Source of the DNA: CBDFGE01 sp965247055
GTDB taxonomy: Bacteria > Chloroflexota > Dehalococcoidia > Lucifugimonadales > JAGWBF01
Direction: 5' to 3'
DNA: 64,000 nucleotides
Assembly: GCA_965247055.1 (NCBI GenBank)
Contig: CBDFGE010000001.1
Location: forward strand, 150,344-214,343
The notes below the pieces were generated by a model, which was not told the origin of the DNA, did not search any database, and saw only the letters and a list, made by a program, of their open reading frames with translations. Positions 24,419-33,071 of the stretch are shown one piece after another; position 1 is the first letter of the stretch, and each line of letters begins with the position of its first letter. The translations under genes were made by a program, and so were the position numbers.

Positions 24419-25804
24419 ATGCGGCGTACCAGGATCGCGGACATCCTTAAAAGGGACACGGCTGGAGGCGAGGTCATGGTGCAGGGATGGGTCAAGACCA
24501 GACGCTCGTCAAAGAACGTGTCCTTCGTTCAGGTGAACGACGGCTCGACCATCTCGGACCTTCAGATCGTCCTCGACGACTCCCTGCCAGGCTACGACCG
24601 TGTAGAGTCCATCATGACCGGGTGCAGCGTCAGCGTCGTGGGCACCCTCGTTAGCTCCCCGGGGAAAGGGCAAGGGTATGAGGTGCAGGCCAGGCTCCTG
24701 GATGTTCTGGGCCACGCCGACCCTGAGGTCTACCCCCTGCAAAAGAAGCGACATACCCTGGAGTACCTGCGGGAGATAGCCCACCTCAGACCCCGAACCA
24801 ACACCTTCGGCGCCATGGCGCGGGTGAGAAACGCCATGGCCTTCGCCATGCACAGCTTCTTCCAGAGCCGGGGGTTTATCTACGTGAACACCCCCATAAT
24901 AACGGCCAGCGACGCTGAGGGTACGGGGGAGTTGTTCCGGGTCACGACCCTCGGCCCGGAGGCGCCAGCCACCCGGGACGCTGGGGACAGCCCCGCGGAG
25001 GACTTCTTCGGCAGACCCACCTACCTTACGGTGAGCGGCCAGCTTGAAGCCGAGATATTCGCCCTGGCCCTCTCCGATGTCTACACCTTCGGACCCACCT
25101 TCCGCGCCGAGAACTCCAACACCTCCAGGCACCTGGCGGAGTTCTGGATGGTGGAGCCCGAGGTGGCTTTCTGCGACCTGGACGGCCTGGCGGAGCTGGC
25201 CGAGGAGTTTCTGAAGTACATCTTCGGCTACGTGCTGGAGCGCTGCCCGGAGGACATGGCCTTCTTTAATCGCAGGTACGATGAAAGCGCAATCGCCACC
25301 CTGGAGAGCATCGTGAACACCAGCTTCGAGCGGCTGACCTATACCGAGGCGGTGGACGTGTTGAAGTGCTCCGGTGAGAGCTTCGAGTTCCCCGTGGAAT
25401 GGGGCCTGGACCTCCAGTCGGAGCATGAGCGATACCTCACCGAGAAGAAGCTACGCAGGCCCCTGGTGATTACCGACTATCCCAAGGAGATAAAGCCGTT
25501 CTACATGCGGCTGAACGACGACGGGAGGACGGTCGGGGCCATGGACGTCCTGGTTCCCAGGATCGGAGAGATCATCGGCGGCAGCCAGAGGGAGGAGCGC
25601 CACGAGGTCCTCCTCAGGCGCATGGGCGAGTCCGGCCTGGATGAGGCCGGCTACTGGTGGTACTTGGACCTGCGCAGGTTCGGCACGGTGCCTCACTCCG
25701 GGTTTGGCCTGGGCTTCGAGCGCACCGTCCAGTTCGTGACCGGCATGCAGAACATCCGGGACGTGGCCGCCCTCCCCAGGACACCCAAGAACGCTGAGTT
25801 CTAG
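24419..25804 (+). CDS. asnS: Asparaginyl-tRNA synthetase
   Basis: The 461-residue class IIb synthetase has an N-terminal OB-fold anticodon-binding domain (EVMVQGWVKTRRSSKNVSFV), then LRPRTNTFGAMARVRNAMAF and the motif 2 region FGPTFRAENSNTSRHLAEFW, where Glu and Arg contact ATP. Motif 3 appears as GFGLGFERTVQFVTGMQNIRD and the protein ends PKNAEF as in AsnRS. It charges tRNA(Asn) directly. The start is preceded by GGAGG (position 24411). Confidence 0.95.
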   Translation: MRRTRIADILKRDTAGGEVMVQGWVKTRRSSKNVSFVQVNDGSTISDLQIVLDDSLPGYDRVESIMTGCSVSVVGTLVSSPGKGQGYEVQARLLDVLGHADPEVYPLQKKRHTLEYLREIAHLRPRTNTFGAMARVRNAMAFAMHSFFQSRGFIYVNTPIITASDAEGTGELFRVTTLGPEAPATRDAGDSPAEDFFGRPTYLTVSGQLEAEIFALALSDVYTFGPTFRAENSNTSRHLAEFWMVEPEVAFCDLDGLAELAEEFLKYIFGYVLERCPEDMAFFNRRYDESAIATLESIVNTSFERLTYTEAVDVLKCSGESFEFPVEWGLDLQSEHERYLTEKKLRRPLVITDYPKEIKPFYMRLNDDGRTVGAMDVLVPRIGEIIGGSQREERHEVLLRRMGESGLDEAGYWWYLDLRRFGTVPHSGFGLGFERTVQFVTGMQNIRDVAALPRTPKNAEF

Positions 25805-25892
25805 GCCCACCGGTCGTGCCGGCGCAACCTGTATTGCCAGTGCTGGCGTATGGGGGTACAATGGGCGCAACACCAGTGGCGAGGTAGCAGTT

Positions 25893-26312
25893 ATGTATGA
25901 GGCCCCTCAGCTCGGGCTTGAGCAGGTTCAGGCCGCCATGTCCGCCATGCTGGAGCATGCCCTCAAGGAGCCCAAGGGCCCTGTGGCCATAGCCATCGTG
26001 GACTCGCAGGGAAACCTCCTCGCCTTCGCCCGCATGGACGGTTGCCGCCCCATTCCCAGGAAGATGGCCATAAAGAAAGCCTACACCTGCGCCGTCACCG
26101 GGGCGGACTCTCTGGCCTTCGCCGAGAGGCTCAAGGCCCAGGGGAGAAGCGTCGCCGAGATGGGAGACCAGAACCTGGCGGCAATGCAGGGCGGGGTCGT
26201 GGTTGCGAGCCCGGGCGACGGTGCCGTTCTGGGGGGAATCGGCGTCAGCGGTCTGGCTGCCCCGGAGGATGAGGACATCGCCCGTATCGGGCTGGGAGCC
26301 CTGGGCCTCTAA
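25893..26312 (+). CDS. GlcG/HbpS-like heme-binding family protein (DUF336)
   Basis: The 139-residue product belongs to the GlcG/HbpS (DUF336) family: PVAIAIVDSQGNLLAFARMDG at residues 27-50, RKMAIKKAYTCAVTG, and a C-terminal GGVVVASPGDGAVLGGIGVSGLAAPED. Members are small octameric proteins, some heme- or corrinoid-associated, others in glycolate or diol operons. No signal peptide is present. The next gene is an LLM flavoprotein starting 37 bases downstream, so both may be cotranscribed. Function is not established. Confidence 0.85.
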   Translation: MYEAPQLGLEQVQAAMSAMLEHALKEPKGPVAIAIVDSQGNLLAFARMDGCRPIPRKMAIKKAYTCAVTGADSLAFAERLKAQGRSVAEMGDQNLAAMQGGVVVASPGDGAVLGGIGVSGLAAPEDEDIARIGLGALGL

Positions 26313-26349
26313 GGGTACCCGGCAGGAATCACCGAGTCCGGAGGACCAG

Positions 26350-27582
26350 ATGAAGATCAGCTTCTTCCATCTAATGCCCTATCAGGAGCTGCCGGCGGAC
26401 TTTGAGCACCGCTTCCGCAGCGCCTGGGTGGACCTGCCCAACGCCAATTTCGACCCCAACCATGGCCATAAGGTGTACGGCGACTACCTGGAGGCGCTCC
26501 AGTACGCAGACCGCCTGGGCTACGATGGGATCTGCGTCAACGAGCACCACTCCAACGCCTACGGCCTCATGCCCTCCCCCAACATAATAGGGGGCATCCT
26601 GAGCCGCAGCACGTCCCGCTCCGCGCTGATAGTGCTGGGCAACAGTATCGCCCTTTACCAGCCTCCCATCAGGGTGGCCGAGGAGTTGAGCATGCTGGAC
26701 GTGCTCAGCGGTGGGAGGCTGGTGGCCGGCTTCCCGGTGGGCACCTCCATGGACACCGCCTTCGCCTACGGGCAGGTGCCCATACAGCTACGGGAACGCC
26801 ACACGGAAGCCCACGACCTGATCATGCAAGCCTGGACCCGGCGAGAGCCCTTCGCCTTCAACGGGAAGTTCAACAAGCTGCGTTATGTCAACATCTGGCC
26901 CCGCCCCATGCAGCAGCCCCATCCCCCAGTCTGGATTCCCGGCAGCGGCAGCCTGGAGACCTGGGACTGGGTGCTGCAGCGGGACTACGTCTACTGCTAC
27001 CTCAGCTACTACGGCTACAAGGCGGGCCGCAAGGTCCTCGACAGCTTCTGGGAGAGGACCGCCCAGCTGGGACTGGACGACAACCCCTACCGTGTAGGGT
27101 TCTTGCAACTCGTGTGCGTCTCCGAGACGGACGAGCGCGCCGAAGAGGAGTACTCAGAACACGTCGACTACTTCTATAAGAAGATGCTCCGTGTCTATCC
27201 GCCCTTCGCCGAGGCCCCCGGCTACCGCTCCGTCGAGTCCATCCGGAAATCGGGCCTCCCCCAGATCGGCCAGGAGGCGCGAAAGATCGCCCAGGAGCTC
27301 ACATGGAAGGACTATGTTGAGAAGGGACACGTCATCGCAGGGAGCCCCGCGACCGTACGCGACCGGTTGAAGGAGGCCATAAAGGTCCTCAGGGTCGGCC
27401 ACCTCATGGTCCTCCTCCACATAGGCAGTATGCCCAAAGAGCTGACCATGAAGAACCTGGAGATGTTCGCCAAAGAGGTTTTGCCGGCCGTCAAGGACAC
27501 CTGGAGTGACTACGAAGACCGCTGGTGGCCGGCGGCAGTACCCGACCAGGCGAAGACACCGACGCTATCGGGGGACTCCTAA
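26350..27582 (+). CDS. LLM-class flavin-dependent oxidoreductase
   Basis: The ATG at 26350 follows GGAGGACCAG, so the longer open frame upstream is not used. The 410-residue product is a bacterial luciferase-like TIM barrel: MKISFFHLMPYQELP, YADRLGYDGICVNEHHSNAYG, ISLYQPP-like and LSGGRLVAGFPVGTSMD segments, with a C-terminal region ending DRWWPAAVPDQ. Such enzymes use FMN or F420 to oxidise or cleave organic substrates. Three family members occur in this window; the substrate of this one is unknown. Confidence 0.9.
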   Translation: MKISFFHLMPYQELPADFEHRFRSAWVDLPNANFDPNHGHKVYGDYLEALQYADRLGYDGICVNEHHSNAYGLMPSPNIIGGILSRSTSRSALIVLGNSIALYQPPIRVAEELSMLDVLSGGRLVAGFPVGTSMDTAFAYGQVPIQLRERHTEAHDLIMQAWTRREPFAFNGKFNKLRYVNIWPRPMQQPHPPVWIPGSGSLETWDWVLQRDYVYCYLSYYGYKAGRKVLDSFWERTAQLGLDDNPYRVGFLQLVCVSETDERAEEEYSEHVDYFYKKMLRVYPPFAEAPGYRSVESIRKSGLPQIGQEARKIAQELTWKDYVEKGHVIAGSPATVRDRLKEAIKVLRVGHLMVLLHIGSMPKELTMKNLEMFAKEVLPAVKDTWSDYEDRWWPAAVPDQAKTPTLSGDS

Positions 27583-27611
27583 GCACCCACTTATCCCTAG
27601 AGGTCATGTCG

Positions 27612-28409
27612 ATGGTAGACCATCAGGCCCGGACCATATCGGTCCGGGGCGGAAAACTGCGGATAGAGGTCCTGGAAGGTGGGAGCGGAGAGCCGCTGGT
27701 GTACCTGCACGGATTCGCAGGGCTCACCGGCTGGTCCCCTTACCTGGACGCGCTGGCCCAGGATTTCCACGCCTATGCCCCATACCACCCGGGGGTCGGT
27801 CCCTCGGTGGGCCTGGAGCATCTGGACGACCTCTGGGACCTGGTGACATTCTACGAGGAACTGCTTGAGGCCATGGGGCTGGAGCAAACCTCGCTGCTTG
27901 GACACTCCTACGGCGGTATGCTGGCCGCCGAGCTGGCGGCCCACTGTCCCCATAGGGTCCGACGCCTGGTCCTCCTGGACGCCCTGGGCCTATGGCTGGA
28001 CGACGCGCCGGTGGCTGATTTCTTCGTCCTCTCTCCCGAGGAGCGGGCCGAGGCTGTCTGGTACGACCCTACCTCCCCGGCGGCCAGGGAGGCGCTCGCC
28101 CTTCCCGAGGACGACGACGGGCTCATCGAGGCAGTCGTGGAGCGGCACAAGACCCTGGCCTCCATCGGGAAGTTCTGCTGGCCCATCCCGGACCGAGGGC
28201 TGAGGAAACGTATACACCGTATCACCGCCCCCACCCTGCTCCTGTGGGGAGCGGCGGACGGGATAGTCCCCCCGGTTTATGGCGAAGAGTTCCGGCGGCT
28301 GATCCCTAACTCCCGCTTGGTGGTGCTTGAGAAGTGCGGGCACGTTCCCCACCAGGAAAGCCCCAAGCAGTTCTTCTCCGCACTGTCCCAGTTCCTGAAG
28401 GAAGGATAG
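27612..28409 (+). CDS. Alpha/beta hydrolase
   Basis: The fold is recognisable from YLHGFAGLTGW (oxyanion region), the nucleophile elbow LLGHSYGGMLAAELAAH, the acidic residue after LLWGAADGIVPP, and the catalytic His in CGHVPHQESP. The ATG at 27612 lies seven bases after GAGGT and is preferred over the ATG at 27606; the longer frame to 27525 overlaps the upstream LLM gene. Related proteins are C-C bond hydrolases of ring-cleavage or ester substrates, but no specific role can be assigned. Confidence 0.88.
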   Translation: MVDHQARTISVRGGKLRIEVLEGGSGEPLVYLHGFAGLTGWSPYLDALAQDFHAYAPYHPGVGPSVGLEHLDDLWDLVTFYEELLEAMGLEQTSLLGHSYGGMLAAELAAHCPHRVRRLVLLDALGLWLDDAPVADFFVLSPEERAEAVWYDPTSPAAREALALPEDDDGLIEAVVERHKTLASIGKFCWPIPDRGLRKRIHRITAPTLLLWGAADGIVPPVYGEEFRRLIPNSRLVVLEKCGHVPHQESPKQFFSALSQFLKEG

Positions 28410-28505
28410 CTCCCTGGAGCGGGCCTGGGTTCCCGGACTGTTCACAGGCTGAGGTGGTAGATGCGCTATCCCTTCACGACAGCCGGAGTATAGGCCTCCA
28501 CCAGC

Positions 28506-30020
28506 ATGGACCGGACGCTGCGCCACACCTGGCTTTGGGAGATGCCCGCCCCACCCCAGCGAGTCTGGCCATTGGTGTCGGACACCAGTGGCTTTAACCG
28601 GGCCATCGGGCTGGGGCCGTGGACCTTTAGCGAAACGCCCAACCCCCTGGGCGGCTCCCTTCGCCTGGGCTCTGCCCCGTCGATGGGCGGGAACGTTACG
28701 TGGGACGAAAGGCCCTTCCACTGGGTGGAGGGCCGGGAGTTCAGCGTCGATCGCATCTATCACAGCGGCCCCTTTCGCTCGGTCCGCTCCAACCTGGTGC
28801 TGGAGCCCGCGGATAACGGCACCACTCTGAGCTATACCATCGAGGCGGTGGTACGCTCCCTTCTCTGGGGCCCCGTCGCCCGTTACTATCTCGGCGTGCA
28901 CACTCGCCGCCAGTTTCGGCGGGCGTTCGGGAACGTGGCCAGGTATCTCCAGGGACAGGCGGAGACGGCCTACCCCCAGCCAACGCCCCGTCTCTCCAGG
29001 GCCGCCCGGGACCGGCTCCGTGAAGCCCAGTCATCCCTCAGCCGGGCCGGCTTCGACCAGGCTATCGTCCAACGTCTTGTGGGCTATATCCAGGACGCAC
29101 CCAACGACGCCTGCCGGCGGATCCGTCCCTACTCACTTGCCGACACGTGGGGCGAGGACCGGGAGACGGTCCTTCGGCTCTGCCTGCATGCGACCCGTCT
29201 GGGCGTCCTCGATCTGACCTGGGAGCTCATGTGCCCCCTCTGCCGCGGAGCGAAGGACCCCGCGTCGTCCCTGAGCGAACTGCGGCGGGGCGGCCACTGC
29301 TCTTCCTGCAATATCCAGTTCGACGCCAATTTCGACCACTCGGTGGAGGTTACCTTCCGTCCGTCCCAGCAGATACGCCGGATCGAAGAGGCTGCCTACT
29401 GCGTGGGGGGGCCGGGCAACACGCCCCACATCACGTTGCAGCAGTCCCTCGCCCCCAGGCGCGGCGTGACCGTGCCCGTAGAGCTGGCGGAAGGGCTCTA
29501 CCGGCTCCGGGGGCCTCAGATGTCCTCCAGCGGGCTGATCGAGGTGGGCTCGTCCCATCCAGCCACGGAGGGGGTGAGCATATCCTGCAGCAGCCATGAG
29601 GTACGCCCCCAGAAGCTGGAAGTGCATCCGGGTAGGGTCAGCTTACAGCTTGAGAACTCGGAGGAGGGGGACCTGCTGGTGCTGCTGGAGAAGATGCGGT
29701 GGCCGGACGATTCCGTGACCGCGGCTCAGATAACCGCCTTGCAGGACTTCCGAGACCTGTTCTTCTCGGAAGTCCTGGCCCCGGAGGAGCAGTTCGAGGT
29801 CCGCTACCTCACCTTCATGTTCACGGACCTGAGGGCCTCGACGGCCCTTTACCAGGAAAGGGGCGATGCTCCCGCCTACGCCCTCGTGAGGGACCACTTC
29901 CAGGTGCTACACGAGTGGGTCGCCAGGCACCACGGTGCGGTGGTAAAGACGATAGGAGACGCTGTCATGGCCGTATTCCTCGAACCGGGGGCTGCGGTGG
30001 CCGCGGGGCTGGATAAGTAG
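28506..30020 (+). pseudogene. N-terminal part of a SRPBCC/zinc-ribbon/nucleotide-cyclase gene cut by an IS256 element
   Basis: The gene encodes an unusual cyclase. Residues 1-155 form a START/SRPBCC-like lipid-binding domain (TWLWEMPAPPQRVWPLVSD); residues 160-420 include a four-cysteine ribbon (CPLCRGAK and CSSCNIQF) of the DUF5939 type; from about 435 a class III cyclase begins with metal-binding FTDLRAST and KTIGDAVMAVF. At residue 500 the frame runs into the inserted element and stops. The rest of the cyclase is at 31375-31743. Joining the two halves at the target duplication restores the frame (GLD to IHRAF). Confidence 0.88.
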
Positions 30021-31374
30021 AGTCCCAGGAAGTGGTGTAACAAGAGGAGAGGGTCTGGATGAAGAGAGACCACCACGTCATCCTTAGCGGGCAAAGACGA
30101 GCCTGAGAAAGGAGGACAACGGTGGTCAAGGAAAGGATGGACCTGCTTGAGCTAATGCGCAAGACGGTGACGTGGACTTTCTACGAGAGGCACTGAGAGT
30201 GCTGGTCGAGGAGATCATGGAGGCTGATGTGTCATCGAGGACCGGTGCTGGGTATGGAGAACGCAACCCTGAGCGGGTGACCCAGCGCAACGGGTACCGG
30301 TCTCGAGCATGGGACACTCGCGTAGGGACCATGGAGTTGCAGATACCCAAGCTCAGAGAGGGAAGCTACTTTCCGAGCCTGCTGGAGCCACGGCGTCGCA
30401 GCGAGCGAGCTCTGCTGGCGGTGATCCAGCAGGCGTATGTGGAGGGTGTATCGACGAGGCGAGTGGATGATCTGGTCAAGGCTCTTGGGTGCGAGGGTAT
30501 CTCAAAGAGCCAAGTGTCGCGTATCTGCCAGGAGCTGGACGGGGTGGTGGAGAGCTTCCTAGGTCGGCCGCTGGACGGCGGATCATATCCCTACCTGTGG
30601 CTGGACGCACTAACCCAGAAGGTCAGAGAGGCCGGTAGGATAGTCAACGTCAGCGTGGTGGTGGCGACGGCGGTCAATAGCGAGGGCAAGCGTGAGATCG
30701 TTGGGATGGACGTGGGTACCAGTGAAGACGGCGCCTTCTGGCTGGCCTTCCTGCGCTCACTGGTCGCCAGGGGCCTCGGCGGGGTGGAACTGGTGGTATC
30801 GGACGCTCATCAGGGACTCAGGGATGCCATCGCAACTGTCTTCGGTGGGGCCAGTTGGCAGCGGTGCCGCACCCACTTCATGACCAACCTGCTCACTCGG
30901 GTCCCCAGGAGTGCTCAGCCCTGGGTGGCCACCATGGTACGCACCATCTACCAGCAGCCGTCCCCTCAGGAGGTGCATGCCCAACTCGAGCGGGTGATTG
31001 CTCAGCTCCAGGACCCGTTCCCACAGGGCGCCTCTCGACTGGACGAGGCTGGACCCGACGTCCTGGCCTTCTCCAGCTTCCCCGTCGCCCACTGGAAGAA
31101 GATCTGGTCCAACAACCCCCTGGAGCGTCTCAACAAGGAGATACGGCGCCGCACCGATGTGGTGGGCATCTTCCCTAACCGCCCAGCTGTCCGTCGCCTG
31201 GTCGGCGCCGTCCTAGCTGAGCAGCACGACGAGTGGGCCGTCGGCCGTCGATACATGACACAGGAGGTAACCACCTCCAACGAAGCTCTACCCAGAGCCG
31301 AACTCGCAGAGGCAGCGGCCTAGACGATATCAACAGGATGACGTACTCTTACACCACTCTATGGGACGGGACCT
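30016..31374 (+). mobile_element. IS256-family insertion sequence in the cyclase gene
   Basis: The element is bounded by CTGGATA at 30009-30015 and again at 31375-31381, a seven-base target duplication (IS256 elements usually give eight). Its ends carry imperfect inverted repeats: GTCCCAGGAAGTGGTGTAA at 30022-30040 and the reverse complement of 31349-31367 (16 of 19 identical). One transposase gene lies inside. Confidence 0.85.
30172..31323 (+). CDS. IS256-family (Mutator-type) transposase
   Basis: The 383-residue product has the IS256 DDE triad: Asp in YLWLDALTQKVREAG, Asp in VVSDAHQGLRDAI, and Glu in WSNNPLERLNKEIRRRTDV, the most diagnostic motif of the family. ERNPERVTQRNGYRSRAW marks the N-terminal region. 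This start is GTG; a likely native N-terminus (MDLLELMRK) begins at ATG 30137 in another frame, so a frameshift may have shortened the protein by about 12 residues. It may or may not be active. Confidence 0.9.
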   Translation: MDFLREALRVLVEEIMEADVSSRTGAGYGERNPERVTQRNGYRSRAWDTRVGTMELQIPKLREGSYFPSLLEPRRRSERALLAVIQQAYVEGVSTRRVDDLVKALGCEGISKSQVSRICQELDGVVESFLGRPLDGGSYPYLWLDALTQKVREAGRIVNVSVVVATAVNSEGKREIVGMDVGTSEDGAFWLAFLRSLVARGLGGVELVVSDAHQGLRDAIATVFGGASWQRCRTHFMTNLLTRVPRSAQPWVATMVRTIYQQPSPQEVHAQLERVIAQLQDPFPQGASRLDEAGPDVLAFSSFPVAHWKKIWSNNPLERLNKEIRRRTDVVGIFPNRPAVRRLVGAVLAEQHDEWAVGRRYMTQEVTTSNEALPRAELAEAAA

Positions 31375-31743
31375 CTGGATATCCATAGGGCCTTTAGCCG
31401 GTCCGAGGGCGCCGGTGCCTCGGGCCTCGTCCTGAAGATAGGGGTGCACGCGGGGCCCTGCATCGCGGTCAACCTGAACGGGCGCCTGGACTACTTCGGC
31501 ACCACCGTAAACATGGCCGTGAGGCTCCAGGGACACAGCCTCGGGGGTGATGTGGTGGTACACGCCGACACCCTGAAGGATCCCGCCGTGCAGGACGTGG
31601 TCTCCAGGCCGGGCATAGGCACTGAGCACCTTAACGCCCAGCTAAGAGGCTTCCAGGGCGCCTACGACATCTGTCGCCTCAGAGAGGCCACCGCCCCTGG
31701 CCATGCCACGGACCCTACGGAGCCGAGCAGCCCCGTACAGTAG
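31375..31743 (+). pseudogene. C-terminal part of the interrupted nucleotide cyclase
   Basis: This frame continues the cyclase from the right copy of the target duplication: DIHRAF, LVLKIGVHAGPCIAVN, then YFGTTVNMAVRLQ, which includes the Asn and Arg that stabilise the transition state in class III cyclases. Together with the Asp motifs of the first half, the catalytic set would be complete in an uninterrupted protein. A short internal ORF could start at 31444, but it would lack the metal-binding half. Confidence 0.85.
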
Positions 31744-31754
31744 CCGAGTCGTGG

Positions 31755-32099
31755 CTAGTCCTGGCTCGCGTCCTGGTCAAGGAGCAGGCAGGGCTCGCCC
31801 CACTGGCTGGGGCTGTCCAGGTCCCACGCCTCCTCACCCCCGGCCAGCTTGAGCCTGATCCCTTCGTCCCCTCCGTACACCAGCAAGACAATCCCCTCTC
31901 CGGAGTCCTCCACCAGTACCGCTTGAGCCGGGCACGGACCGGCGGCAGACCAGCCGGTCACGTCACAGAGGCGCTCGGCATAGCCGGGATCGGAGGCCAT
32001 CACTCGGGAGACCGGAGCCGGCTCCCCCAGGGCGTAGAACACTCTGCCCAGGGACATGGGACAGTTGACGCTTTCCGATACGTCCACTTCCACCAGCAA
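31755..32099 (-). CDS. Hypothetical protein, 114 residues
   Basis: I do not recognise the family. The frame is convergent with the cyclase gene, 11 bases away, and lies downstream of lipB on the same strand. The product is acidic, with MLVEVDVSESVNCPMSLGRV at the start, a GYAERLCDVTGW segment and a hydrophobic VLLVYGG strand; it has no signal peptide. Composition and length are consistent with a small real protein, but no motif proves it. Confidence 0.5.
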   Translation of the reverse strand: MLVEVDVSESVNCPMSLGRVFYALGEPAPVSRVMASDPGYAERLCDVTGWSAAGPCPAQAVLVEDSGEGIVLLVYGGDEGIRLKLAGGEEAWDLDSPSQWGEPCLLLDQDASQD

Positions 32100-32298
32100 T
32101 TCAGGTCTCCCTCTCCTTCGGCGATGCTGTCTCGCTAAGGGTTGCGGAGTATGGAAACATCTCCTTGCTATTGTACCATCCCGGTCGCCCCTATTCAGGG
32201 TGAGGAAGACCGCAGCGCGGTGAGGAGGTGCAAGCTGATTTCCCGGAGGTCAGCGGTGGCCGGCTGGCAACCCGGCAGCCATTCCCCACGGGGATGGT

Positions 32299-32997
32299 CT
32301 ACCGAATCGACGGCTGCGCGGCCTCTAAATCATCCAAGGTTAACCCCGTCTCCAGCATACGGAAGCCCATCTCCGCGCCGAAGTGGTACGCCAGGCTGTA
32401 CGCCACCACATCCACATCCACCAGCCCCCCCAGAAGCCTTTCCATAGAGGTCACGTCCCCGTCGGTGATGCCGCAGGGGACGATGTGGTCGAATCGGGAC
32501 AGATCGGTGTTCACGTTGAGGGCTACGCCGTGGTAGGTCACGCCCCGGCTTATCTTCACCCCGATGGCCGCGATCTTCTCGCCCCCTAGCCAGACTCCCG
32601 TAAGCCCGTCCACCAGCCCCGCCGTGATCCCGAAGTCGACCAGGGTCTTGACGATCACCTGCTCCAGGGTGCGGACGTACTTGACGGGGCCGCCCCACTC
32701 CCGCAGGTCCAGGACCGGGTAGGCCACGAGCTGGCCGGGGCCGTGATAGGTTACCTGGCCACCCCTGTCCGCCTCATGGAGGGAGACGCCCAGCTCAGCG
32801 AGCCGTTGGTCGTCCAGCATCACGTGGTCCCGTGTCCCGCGACGGCCGATGGTGTACACGGGCGGGTGCTCCAGCAGCAGGAGGACGCCGGGCCGGGCTC
32901 CGCTCTGTACCTGTGAGACGAGCTGCCGTTGCAGCTCCCAGGCCCTCACGTACTCCACAAGGCCCAGATGGTAAATGTGGCATTCCTGCTTTGGCAT
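32299..32997 (-). CDS. lipB: Octanoyl-[acyl carrier protein]:protein octanoyltransferase LipB
   Basis: LipB transfers octanoate from ACP to lipoyl domains, the first step of de novo lipoate attachment. Visible motifs are LLLEHPPVYTIGRRGT, RGGQVTYHGPGQLVAYP, GVKISRGVTYHG and the catalytic cysteine in VPCGITDG. The 232-residue length is normal. The gene follows the E2 gene of the 2-oxo-acid dehydrogenase locus by 74 bases, whose lipoyl domain is its natural substrate; lipA is not visible. Confidence 0.95.
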   Translation of the reverse strand: MPKQECHIYHLGLVEYVRAWELQRQLVSQVQSGARPGVLLLLEHPPVYTIGRRGTRDHVMLDDQRLAELGVSLHEADRGGQVTYHGPGQLVAYPVLDLREWGGPVKYVRTLEQVIVKTLVDFGITAGLVDGLTGVWLGGEKIAAIGVKISRGVTYHGVALNVNTDLSRFDHIVPCGITDGDVTSMERLLGGLVDVDVVAYSLAYHFGAEMGFRMLETGLTLDDLEAAQPSIR

Positions 32998-33071
32998 TCA
33001 GCTGGCCTTGATCTCCATGCCGGCTCCCTCGGCGGCGAGTCCGTTCCGAGAACCCACAGCATGGTATTCTC

